This document shows, one piece after another, positions 1 to 6,927 of a stretch of 64,000 nt of DNA; positions within the stretch are counted from its first letter, which is position 1, and every line of letters begins with the position of its first letter. The DNA is taken from the NCBI RefSeq assembly GCF_016862455.1, contig NZ_BOMZ01000022.1, positions 27,533-91,532 on the forward strand. The letters run 5' to 3'. Position numbers and translations under genes: made by a program. Below the pieces are notes generated by a model that had not been told where the DNA came from, ran no database searches, and worked only from the letters and a program-made list of their open reading frames with translations. The DNA is from Actinoplanes utahensis (GTDB taxonomy: Bacteria; Actinomycetota; Actinomycetes; Mycobacteriales; Micromonosporaceae).

Positions 1-1760
1 CCCGCGCCGCCGTAGATCCCGGCGAACGTGGTGTTCGGGGTGGCGGTGGCGAAGCTGACGGTCTGCGCCGTGGTGGCGTTGTTGACCGCGACCACGTACT
101 CCTTGCGGGTGTGGTCCCGGGCGATCCGGGACGCCGCGAAGACGCCCTGGCCCTCGGCCGCGTACCGGGTCTGCTGGATACCGGTGACCAGGGCCGGGTT
201 GGCCTTGCGCAGCTTCGCCAGCGCGGAGATCGTCTGGTAGACGGGGTGCGTGGTGTTGTAGTTGTCGGTCGCGTGGGTGCGGTCGGTGCCGATCAGGTCG
301 TCGTCCAGGTAGTCCGCCGACCTGCTGGCGAACATGTCCTGGCGGGCGTCCTTGTCGCCGCCCGGCCCGGTGAAGCCCTGCTCGTCACCGGAGTAGACGA
401 CCGGCTGGCCCCGGGTCAGGAACATCAGCTCGTGGGCGAGCTGGTCGCGCCTGAGCTGGGTGTCGGCGGTCGCCGCGGCGGCGATGAACGAGCCGATCCG
501 GCCCATGTCGTGGTTGCCGAGGAAGGTCGGCAGCCGGTCGGCGCCGGTGTCCCGGGCGGTGTAGAGGTCGTCCTTGGCGTACAGGCCGCTCAGGGCGTCC
601 GCGCCGCTGTTGCCGGTGACGAAGCCGCGCGCGGTCTCCTGGAACGAGAAGTCCAGGGTGGCCTGGAGGTTGCCCTCGCGCACGTAGGTCGACTGGATCT
701 CCTGGTCGGCGCTGTAGACCTCGCCGAACATGAAGAAGTCCTTCTTGCCGGCCCTCGCCGCGGCCTTCTGCACGCCGGGCGCCCACTGCTGCCAGAACTC
801 CAGGTTGGAGTGCTTGACGGTGTCGAGGCGGTACCCGTCGATGCCGGTGTCCCGGACCCAGTCGCCGTAGATCTTCGTCATGCCGGCGACGACCTCGGGA
901 CGCTCGGTGAAGAGGTCGTCGAGGCCCTGGAAGTCGCCGTACTCGCTGTTCTCGCCGGCGAAGGTCGAGTCACCGCGGTTGTGGTACATGTTCACGTCGT
1001 TGAGCCACGAGGGCTTCTTGACTGTCGCATCCGCTTTCGAGCCGAAGATCGGGGTGTACGGGTACGACGTCGCGTCCGTCTTCGGGAACTCGCCGGAGGT
1101 CGCGTAGTTACGGTCCTCGAACGGCTGCCCGTCGGTGTCGGTGTACGGCGAGTCCGCCTTGTCGACGTACGTGTACTTGTTCTCCGCGTACTTGATGACG
1201 TCGGCGGTGTGGTTGACGATGATGTCCAGGTAGATCTTCATGCCCCGCCGGTGGGCGAGGTCGACCAGCCTCTTCAGGTCGGCGTTCGTGCCGAAGTGCG
1301 GGTCCACCTGAGTGAAGTCGGTGATCCAGTACCCGTGGTAACCGGCTGACACGTCGCTGCCGACGCCCTGCACGGGACGGTTCTTGAAGACCGGGGCGAG
1401 CCAGATCGCGGTGGTGCCGAGGCCCTGGATGTAGTCCAGGCGGTCCATCACGCCCTTGAGGTCGCCACCGTGGTAGAAGCCCTTGTCGGCGGGGTCGTGA
1501 CCGGTGGAGAGACGGTCGCCGGAGAGGCCGCCCCTGTCGTTCCTCGGGTCGCCGTTGGCGAACCGGTCCGGGAGCACGAAGTAGAACTGCTCCCCCGACG
1601 TCGGGTCGTTGTCCGAGCCCCACTCGGTGACGACGGCATCACTGGGAACGGAGGGTGCCGCGGCCGAGGCGGAGGCCGGCACGGCGATCAGTGGAAGGAA
1701 GAGGCTGAGCAGCGCTGCGCCCAGTCTCAGACGGCGGTACAAGGGTCTTCTCGGTGCCAC
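1..1760 (-). CDS. pulA: Secreted alpha-amylase/pullulanase, N-terminal part (cut by window edge)
   Basis: Extracellular GH13 enzyme degrading starch or glycogen to maltodextrins for the neighbouring importer. Only the first ~586 residues lie in the window. I chose the GTG at 1760 because GGAAGG stands just upstream and the protein then begins with a Sec-type signal peptide (Arg-rich start, hydrophobic core around residues 14-30, Ala-Ser-Ala cleavage region). The GH13 catalytic residues are visible: Asp in GYRLDTVKH (~312), Glu in FGEVYS (~347) and Asp in FLGNHDMGRI (~418). The early region, with EQFYFVLPDRFANGD and GYHGYWITDFTQVDPHFGT, matches what I recall of the amylase half of the large Streptomyces bifunctional alpha-amylase/pullulanases (SCO2226 type). 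I therefore expect a pullulanase half beyond the edge, but a stand-alone amylase cannot be excluded. It diverges from malR. Confidence 0.85.
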   Translation of the reverse strand, partial: MAPRRPLYRRLRLGAALLSLFLPLIAVPASASAAAPSVPSDAVVTEWGSDNDPTSGEQFYFVLPDRFANGDPRNDRGGLSGDRLSTGHDPADKGFYHGGDLKGVMDRLDYIQGLGTTAIWLAPVFKNRPVQGVGSDVSAGYHGYWITDFTQVDPHFGTNADLKRLVDLAHRRGMKIYLDIIVNHTADVIKYAENKYTYVDKADSPYTDTDGQPFEDRNYATSGEFPKTDATSYPYTPIFGSKADATVKKPSWLNDVNMYHNRGDSTFAGENSEYGDFQGLDDLFTERPEVVAGMTKIYGDWVRDTGIDGYRLDTVKHSNLEFWQQWAPGVQKAAARAGKKDFFMFGEVYSADQEIQSTYVREGNLQATLDFSFQETARGFVTGNSGADALSGLYAKDDLYTARDTGADRLPTFLGNHDMGRIGSFIAAAATADTQLRRDQLAHELMFLTRGQPVVYSGDEQGFTGPGGDKDARQDMFASRSADYLDDDLIGTDRTHATDNYNTTHPVYQTISALAKLRKANPALVTGIQQTRYAAEGQGVFAASRIARDHTRKEYVVAVNNATTAQTVSFATATPNTTFAGIYGGA

Positions 1761-1963
1761 AGCGCACCCTTCCGATTCGGTGGTATCGGATTGACTGTTA
1801 TATATTTCTGCACGCTGCCCCGGCGCGGAACCCATCGGAAGCACTCCCGTAGGGTGAGCCCCGGCAGGCTCGACGACGCGCCGCCGGCAACACGGCCGAA
1901 AAGCCGTTCGAGGCCCGTTCCATCGAACGATCGGCCTGTATCGTTCCTGTTGCCGGGACGTTA

Positions 1964-1975
1964 GCAAGGTCTTGC
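1964..1975. promoter_or_regulatory. Candidate MalR operator between pulA and malR
   Basis: GCAAG-GT-CTTGC is a perfect inverted repeat in the divergent pulA-malR spacer. CTTGC/TTGCA half-sites are typical of LacI-family MalR operators in actinomycetes and recur in front of malE in this window. The site lies about 60 bp upstream of the malR ATG at 2036 and about 200 bp from the pulA start, so it could serve either gene. The rest of the spacer (1761-2035) shows no other clear element apart from an AT-rich patch at 1797-1808. Confidence 0.5.
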
Positions 1976-2045
1976 ATGGAATGGAAGACCTTTCAGGTCC
2001 ATGCCGACCACACAACAGACGACTAGAGTGAGACCATGCGTGCGC

Positions 2046-2115
2046 GAATGGCCGATATCGCCAAACAGGCTCAGGTCAGTGAATGGCCGATATCGCCAAA
2101 CAGGCTCAGGTCAGT
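2046..2115 (+). repeat. Exact 35-bp tandem duplication at the start of malR
   Basis: Bases 2046-2080 and 2081-2115 are identical. The unit begins GAATGGCCGATATCGCC and ends GGTCAGT. Because 35 is not a multiple of three, translation from the upstream ATG at 2036 (Met-Arg-Ala-Arg-Met-Ala-Asp-Ile) enters a wrong frame in the second copy. The LacI frame is still intact when started at the ATG inside the second copy (2083). Removing one copy would restore a longer protein beginning MRARMADIAKQAQVSE, the usual start in this family. Confidence 0.95.
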
Positions 2116-3117
2116 GAGGCGACGGTGTCGCGTGTCATTAACGACCGCCCCGGCGTCTCCGCTGAAACCCGCCAGGCGGTCCTGACCGCCCTCGATGTGC
2201 TCGGTTACGAACGACCGGAACGCCTGCGGAAAAGAAGCGCCGGACTCGTCGGTCTCGTGGTGCCCGAGCTGGAGAACCCGATCTTCCCGGCGTTCGCCCA
2301 GGTGATCGAGTCGACGCTGGCCCAGCACGGCTACACCCCGGTGCTGTGCACCCAGTCCCCCGGCGGCGTCACCGAGGACGAGTACGTGGAGATGCTCCTG
2401 GACCGCCAGGTCTCCGGCATCGTCTTCATCTCCTCACTGTCCGCCGACACCACCTCCGACCGCTCCCGCTATCAGCGCCTGCTCGACCGGCCGCTGCCGA
2501 TCGTCCTGGTCAACGGCTATGCCAAGGAGCTGGAGGCGCCGTTCGTCTCCTGTGACGACCGGGTCGCCGGCGACCTCGCCGTCACCCACCTGGTCGCGCT
2601 CGGGCACAAGCGGATCGGCCTGATCTCCGGCCCCAACCGGTTCATCAACACCCAGCGCAAGCTGCAGGGCTACCGCACGGCCATGAAACGCGAGCTCAAC
2701 GCCTCGGACGCGGAACTGGACGAGATGACCTCGCTGACCCTGTTCGGCGTGGAGGGCGGCGAGGTGGCGGCGGAGCGCCTGCTGGCCAAGGGCGTGACCG
2801 GCCTGATCTGCGCCTCCGACATGATGGCGCTGGGCGCGATCCGGGCCGCCCGGCGGCGGGGGCTGCGGGTGCCCGAGGAGGTCTCGGTGATCGGCTTCGA
2901 CGACTCGACGCTGATCCCGTTCACCGACCCGCCGCTGACCACGCTGCGGCAGCCGGTGGCGGCGATGGCGGTGGCCGCGGTGCGATCGCTGGTCGACGAG
3001 ATCAACGGGCACGGCGCGCCGCATTCGGAATACCTGTTCCATCCCGAGCTGGTGGTGCGCAACTCGACGGCGATCGCCCCGGCCCGCTCGGCGGTCGCGG
3101 TCGCCGCACCCGCCTGA
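2083..3117 (+). CDS. malR: LacI-family transcriptional regulator, MalR-like
   Basis: 344-residue repressor expected to control maltodextrin uptake and starch degradation. The N-terminus is a LacI helix-turn-helix (ADIAKQAQVSEATVSRVIND) with the hinge around residues 45-60. A periplasmic-binding-protein-like effector domain follows, including GLVVPELENPIFPA, SCDDRVAGDLAVTHL and GFDDSTLIPFTDPPLTTLRQP. As I recall it, the sequence closely resembles Streptomyces MalR/Reg1. The natural start was probably the ATG at 2036, but the 35-bp duplication puts that start out of frame, leaving the ATG at 2083 with only a weak ribosome site. The recognition helices are retained. It is divergent from pulA and convergent with malEFG, unlike the Streptomyces arrangement in which malR diverges from malE. 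Confidence 0.85.
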   Translation: MADIAKQAQVSEATVSRVINDRPGVSAETRQAVLTALDVLGYERPERLRKRSAGLVGLVVPELENPIFPAFAQVIESTLAQHGYTPVLCTQSPGGVTEDEYVEMLLDRQVSGIVFISSLSADTTSDRSRYQRLLDRPLPIVLVNGYAKELEAPFVSCDDRVAGDLAVTHLVALGHKRIGLISGPNRFINTQRKLQGYRTAMKRELNASDAELDEMTSLTLFGVEGGEVAAERLLAKGVTGLICASDMMALGAIRAARRRGLRVPEEVSVIGFDDSTLIPFTDPPLTTLRQPVAAMAVAAVRSLVDEINGHGAPHSEYLFHPELVVRNSTAIAPARSAVAVAAPA

Positions 3118-3158
3118 CGAAATTGCGCGGATGGCGGCCCGGCTGCTGCCCGCGCATC

Positions 3159-3174
3159 GTGAGAGCGTTCTCAC
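3159..3174. promoter_or_regulatory. Inverted repeat after malR
   Basis: GTGAGA-GCGT-TCTCAC is a 6-bp inverted repeat with a 4-bp centre, 42 bp after the malR stop. It could be a LacI-type operator, but its place between convergent genes makes it more likely part of the termination region. Confidence 0.3.
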
Positions 3175-3190
3175 GAAATGTCGAAACACC

Positions 3191-3224
3191 GTCAGGCGCC
3201 CACCGGAATCGGTGAGCGCCTGAC
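3191..3224. terminator. Bidirectional hairpin between malR and malG
   Basis: GTCAGGCGC and CACCG pair with CGGTG and GCGCCTGAC around a GAAT loop, giving a stem of about 14 bp with one mismatch. No T-run follows, as is common for actinomycete terminators. It sits between the convergent malR and malEFG transcripts. Confidence 0.7.
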
Positions 3225-3242
3225 GGGAATCGCTGGGAGGAA

Positions 3243-4148
3243 TCAGCCCTTCGTGCCGCCGGCGGTAAGGCCGGAGACGAGATGCTTCTGCGCGAAGAGG
3301 AATACGATTCCGGCCGGGATGGTGACCAGTACCGCGGCCGCGGTGAGGTATTCCCACTGCGCGTTGAACTGCGGCACGAACTGCTGCAGGCCGTAGGACA
3401 GCGTGTATTTGTCGTCGGTCTGGATGAATGCCGACGCGTACGCGACCTCACCCCAGGCGGTCAGGAAGGCGTAGAAACCGGTGACCGCGATGGCCGGGCG
3501 AGCCAGCGGCAGGATCACCCGCCAGAAGATCCGGAACGGACCGCATCCGTCCAGCGCCGCCGCCTCGTCGAGCGAGGTGGGGATCGAGTCGAAGTACCCC
3601 TTGAGCATCCAGGCGCAGAACGGCACCGCGATGGTCAGGTACGCGATGACCAGCGCCGGCAGCGTGTTGATCAGACCCAGGTTCGCCATGATCGTGTAGA
3701 TCGGGACGATCAGGATGGACACCGGGAACATCTGGGTGACCAGGAAGACCAGCATCAGCGACCGGCGGCCCGGGAAGTTGAACCGGGACAGCGCGTAACC
3801 GGTGGTGGCCGAGAAGAAGATGCCGATCAGCATGGTCAGCGCCGCGACGATGACCGAGTTCAGGAACCAGCTCGGGAAGTTCGTCTCGAACAGCACGTAC
3901 TCGTAGTTCGCGACCGTCGGGTCCTTGATCAGGGTGATCTCGGTGCTGTTGACCGCGTACCCGGGCTTGAACGACGAGAGCACCACCCAGGCGATCGGAC
4001 CGATCGCGATCAGCGAGGCGACGATCAGCGTGGCGTGCAGGCCGATCGACGCGCCGATGCCGCGCCGGCCGCGCCGCGGCTTGTTGACGCGGGCCGGTGT
4101 CTCGTTCGTCGGCGCCGCGACCGGCGGAGTGGTCGTCATCTGAGCCAT
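3243..4148 (-). CDS. malG: Maltose/maltodextrin ABC transporter permease MalG
   Basis: 301-residue inner-membrane permease of a carbohydrate (CUT1) ABC importer. After a charged cytoplasmic start it has about six membrane segments, the first being LHATLIVASLIAIGPIAWVVL. The cytoplasmic EAA loop that contacts the ATPase is visible around residue 200 (LDEAAALDGCGPFRIFWRV followed by LPLARPA). It ends in GGTKG, typical of MalG-like proteins. It lies 1 bp downstream of malF and is the last gene of malE-malF-malG. A second Met, three residues after the first, could also be the start. No ATPase gene is present; in actinomycetes a shared MsiK-type ATPase encoded elsewhere usually powers such importers (family knowledge). 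Confidence 0.9.
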   Translation of the reverse strand: MAQMTTTPPVAAPTNETPARVNKPRRGRRGIGASIGLHATLIVASLIAIGPIAWVVLSSFKPGYAVNSTEITLIKDPTVANYEYVLFETNFPSWFLNSVIVAALTMLIGIFFSATTGYALSRFNFPGRRSLMLVFLVTQMFPVSILIVPIYTIMANLGLINTLPALVIAYLTIAVPFCAWMLKGYFDSIPTSLDEAAALDGCGPFRIFWRVILPLARPAIAVTGFYAFLTAWGEVAYASAFIQTDDKYTLSYGLQQFVPQFNAQWEYLTAAAVLVTIPAGIVFLFAQKHLVSGLTAGGTKG

Positions 4149-4149
4149 G

Positions 4150-5151
4150 TCACCAAACCTCGCCTTGCTTGCGCAGCGCCCGGCGGTAGAACACCGAGAA
4201 GATGAGCAGGATCGAGAGAATCAGCACGCCGTACGTGGAGGCGAGCGAGTAGTTCCGGATGCCCTCGAAAGCGGCCCGGAAGGCGCCGGTCACCAGGATC
4301 TCGGTCTCCCCCGACGGCGCGCCCTCGGTCGTCAGGAAGATGATCGGGAACATGTTGAACGTCCAGATCGTGCCGAGCAGGATCACCGTCATGCTGACCG
4401 GGCGCAGACCCGGCAGGGTGATGTTCCTGAACCGCTGCCACGGCGTCGCGCCGTCGATCTCGGCCGACTCGTAGAGCTCCTCGGGGATGCTCTGCAGGCC
4501 ACCGAGCAGCGCCACCATCATGAACGGCACGCCCAGCCAGATGTTGGTGACCACCGCGACGAACAGCGAGGTCCACTTGTCGCCGAACCAGGCGACCGAG
4601 TCGACGCCGATCGAGTTGAGCACCGAGTTGATCAGGCCGAGCTGTTCGTTGAAGAGGAACTTCCAGGCGAAGGCGCTGATGAACGCCGGCACCGCCCACG
4701 GCAGGACGAGCAGGACCCGGTAGAAGCCGCGGAACCGCATCTCCCGGTGGATCATGACGGCCAGGCCCAGGCCGAGGCCGTAGTGGAAGGTGACACCCGC
4801 GATGGTCCAGACCACCGTGGTGCCGGCCCACTGCCAGAACTCGCCGACCTTGCCGGTGAGGATGTTGATGTAGTTGTCGAGGCCCACGAACGACCAGGCG
4901 TTCGGGTTCTCCTTGCAGACCTCGCCACCGGTGATCGACTTGGTGCAGATCTCGGCGATGGTGTTCGCCTCGTTCTGGTTGGTGAAGGTGATCCAGATGC
5001 CGTTCACCAGCGGGTAGAAGATCAGGACCGCCAGGACGGCCACGACCGGCACGACCATCGCCCAGGCCGTCCAGTGCTTGTCCCAGCTCCGCCGCAGCTT
5101 GGTCGACAGTCCGGCGCTCCTCGGCGCCGCGTCGGCGGTCACAGTGCTCAT
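4150..5151 (-). CDS. malF: Maltose/maltodextrin ABC transporter permease MalF
   Basis: 333-residue inner-membrane permease partnering MalG. A cytoplasmic tail (~35 residues) is followed by the first membrane segment (TAWAMVVPVVAVLAVLIFY). A periplasmic loop of about 80 residues carries two Cys (EICTKS and EVCKEN) that could form a disulfide. About five further segments follow. The EAA motif is EELYESAEIDGATPWQRF around residue 240. It has an ATG start with TGGAG upstream. It follows malE after a 63-bp spacer that holds a strong hairpin and precedes malG by 1 bp, so both permeases are probably expressed at a lower level than the binding protein. Confidence 0.9.
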   Translation of the reverse strand: MSTVTADAAPRSAGLSTKLRRSWDKHWTAWAMVVPVVAVLAVLIFYPLVNGIWITFTNQNEANTIAEICTKSITGGEVCKENPNAWSFVGLDNYINILTGKVGEFWQWAGTTVVWTIAGVTFHYGLGLGLAVMIHREMRFRGFYRVLLVLPWAVPAFISAFAWKFLFNEQLGLINSVLNSIGVDSVAWFGDKWTSLFVAVVTNIWLGVPFMMVALLGGLQSIPEELYESAEIDGATPWQRFRNITLPGLRPVSMTVILLGTIWTFNMFPIIFLTTEGAPSGETEILVTGAFRAAFEGIRNYSLASTYGVLILSILLIFSVFYRRALRKQGEVW

Positions 5152-5172
5152 CAGCTGTGCTCCAGGGAGGAA

Positions 5173-5203
5173 AGGCGCCGGCCCTCGTCCGGGGCCGGCG
5201 CCT
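5173..5203 (-). promoter_or_regulatory. Hairpin in the malE-malF spacer (partial terminator or 3' stabiliser)
   Basis: AGGCGCCGGCCC pairs perfectly with GGGCCGGCGCCT around a 7-base loop, directly after the malE stop codon. Stem-loops at this place in binding-protein/permease operons usually stabilise the upstream message or terminate part of the transcripts, which gives excess binding protein. That role here is inference. Confidence 0.7.
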
Positions 5204-5214
5204 AGGTCAGTGCG

Positions 5215-6525
5215 TCAGTTGGTGGCGTACGAGGTGACGACCTCGGCCTTGTACTTCTGGGCGACGGCGTCGAGCGCGGCCTTCGGGTCCTTGTTCTGCA
5301 CCAGGACCTCGGTGGCGAGCTGGTCGAGCGGGCCGAAGAACTGGCCACCCTCCGGGATCCACGGGCGGCTCACGGCCGACTCGGTGACCGGCTTGAAGGC
5401 GGAGACGACGGCGTTGTTCTTGACCGAACCGATCTCGTAGGCCGACTTGCGGGTGGGCAGCAGGCCCAGCTTGTCGGCGAGGACCGCCTGCGACTCGGCG
5501 GAGTTCATGAACTTGATGAACTCGACCGCGGCGGCGGCCTTCTCCTGCGGGACACCCGAGTAGACGACGTAGTTGTGGCCGCCGATCGGGGAACCGGCCT
5601 TGGCCGAGCCGGCCGGGACCGGCGCGATGCCGAGGTTCTCCACGCCACCGAAGGCCGGGGCGGACTTGACGTTGCCGACCTCCCACGGGCCGTTGATGAT
5701 GAACGCGACCTTCTTCTCCTTGAAGAGGGTCATCATCGTGTCGTACGCGCCGGTCGCCGGCGGCTTCGGAGCGGCGCCGCTGTCGATCAGGTCCTTCGCG
5801 GCCTTCAGGCCCGCGACGTTCTGCTCGGAGTCGACGACGATCTTCTTGGCCGCCGTGTCGACCAGGTCGCCGCCCTCGCCGTACAGGAACGGCAGGGTGA
5901 AGTAGCCGGCCGGGTTGATGTAGAGGCCGGTGGCGCCGGTCTTCTGCTTGACGGCCTGGGCGGCGGTCTTCAGCTCGGCCCAGGTCTTCGGCACCTGCAC
6001 GCCGGCCTTCTGCACCAGCTCCTTGTTGTAGAGCAGGGCGAGGCTGTCGGTGACCTGCGGGACGCCGTAGGTCTTGCCGTCGAACTTGTTCGAGGCCAGG
6101 GCGGCCGCGTTGTAGTCCGACTCGTCGGCGAGCAGCTCGGAGCCGTCGAGGGAGTAGAGGTAGCCCAGCGACGCGAACTCGGGAACCCAGGCGACCTCGG
6201 CGCGCAGGATGTCCGGGGCGCCGGTCTTGGCCTGCGCCGCGGTCTTGAACTTGTTCTGCGCGTCAGCGAACGGCACCGACTGGTAGTTGATTTTGACGTT
6301 CGGGTACTTCGCGTTGAACTGCTTGATCAGTTCCTGGAAGACCGGACCCTCGTTCTTGGCGTCCGAGGTGTCCCACCAGGTGAGCTCGGCGGACAGGGAG
6401 GCCGGGTCGACAGCCGCCGCCTTGCTCTCACTGGCGGCCGGCTTCGAGTCGCTGCCACAGGCGGCGACGGAGAAGGCGAGAGCCACGGAGGAGAAAGCGG
6501 CCAGTCCCTTAGTTATGCGACGCAT
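5215..6525 (-). CDS. malE: Maltose/maltodextrin-binding lipoprotein MalE
   Basis: 436-residue extracytoplasmic solute-binding protein that delivers maltodextrins to MalFG. The ATG at 6525 is chosen because AAGGAG lies 6 bp upstream and a lipoprotein signal follows (Arg-Arg, hydrophobic core, lipobox SVAAC with Cys23). Longer in-frame extensions upstream lack this logic. The mature protein shows the family-1 binding fold: ELTWWDTSDAKNEGPVFQEL at the start, the FKEKKVAFIINGPWEV region, and PIGGHNYVVYSG. It is the first gene of malE-malF-malG. Upstream it has several TTGCA-type half-sites and a perfect palindrome, consistent with repression by MalR and induction by maltodextrin. Confidence 0.9.
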   Translation of the reverse strand: MRRITKGLAAFSSVALAFSVAACGSDSKPAASESKAAAVDPASLSAELTWWDTSDAKNEGPVFQELIKQFNAKYPNVKINYQSVPFADAQNKFKTAAQAKTGAPDILRAEVAWVPEFASLGYLYSLDGSELLADESDYNAAALASNKFDGKTYGVPQVTDSLALLYNKELVQKAGVQVPKTWAELKTAAQAVKQKTGATGLYINPAGYFTLPFLYGEGGDLVDTAAKKIVVDSEQNVAGLKAAKDLIDSGAAPKPPATGAYDTMMTLFKEKKVAFIINGPWEVGNVKSAPAFGGVENLGIAPVPAGSAKAGSPIGGHNYVVYSGVPQEKAAAAVEFIKFMNSAESQAVLADKLGLLPTRKSAYEIGSVKNNAVVSAFKPVTESAVSRPWIPEGGQFFGPLDQLATEVLVQNKDPKAALDAVAQKYKAEVVTSYATN

Positions 6526-6593
6526 GTTGCGCTCCTTGAAGACCTGCTTGGTGACGACCGGACGGTAGCAAGAAGTTTCGGGCTTAGAAACCC

Positions 6594-6744
6594 CTTGCGA
6601 ATCCACTTGCAACATCGCCGTCGCCAAGAAACGCCACGATTCCGGCATCGCGGGCGCATCGGCGGCCCTAGCTGCCGTTCCGTTACCAACGGGGTCGCGT
6701 TCCGGAACAACACCGTCATGGAACCGGCTTGCATAGCTTGCAGG
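6594..6744. promoter_or_regulatory. Cluster of TTGCA-type half-sites upstream of malE
   Basis: Repeated CTTGC half-sites occur at 6594 (CTTGCGA), 6606 (CTTGCAAC) and as the pair GCTTGCATAGCTTGCAGG at 6727-6744. These match the half-site of the perfect palindrome at 6781 and of the operator near pulA, and probably form part of the malE control region. No convincing -10/-35 pair was picked out. Confidence 0.4.
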
Positions 6745-6780
6745 GACGGATGCGCGAAGGCGCTCGAGAGAGCGTTCAGC

Positions 6781-6798
6781 GATGCAACTTCTTGCATC
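6781..6798. promoter_or_regulatory. Candidate MalR operator upstream of malE
   Basis: GATGCAA-CTTC-TTGCATC is a perfect inverted repeat 256 bp upstream of the malE start. Its TTGCA core is shared with the site at 1964-1975. The distance from the gene suggests a long leader, a distal promoter or looping. Confidence 0.5.
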
Positions 6799-6867
6799 AA
6801 CGACTGAAAATGCCTGCCGGATCCGAACGAGTCGGACCGCTCCCACGAGAGAAGTGCGTCAAACAAG

Positions 6868-6904
6868 TAAAAAGGCGGTGACGGGCATACTGCCCGTCAC
6901 CGCC
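6868..6904 (-). terminator. Intrinsic terminator of the DUF4132 gene
   Basis: Read on the minus strand, GGCGGTGACGGGCA pairs perfectly with TGCCCGTCACCGCC around a 3-base loop and is followed by TTTTT. This is a textbook factor-independent terminator, 24 bp after the stop codon. Confidence 0.9.
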
Positions 6905-6927
6905 TCGGCGCCCCTGGGGCTGCCGGG

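Noticed and set aside
5215..6846. A longer MalE start near 6846
   Set aside because: The added ~107 residues have no signal logic; the ATG at 6525 has a strong ribosome site followed directly by a lipoprotein signal.
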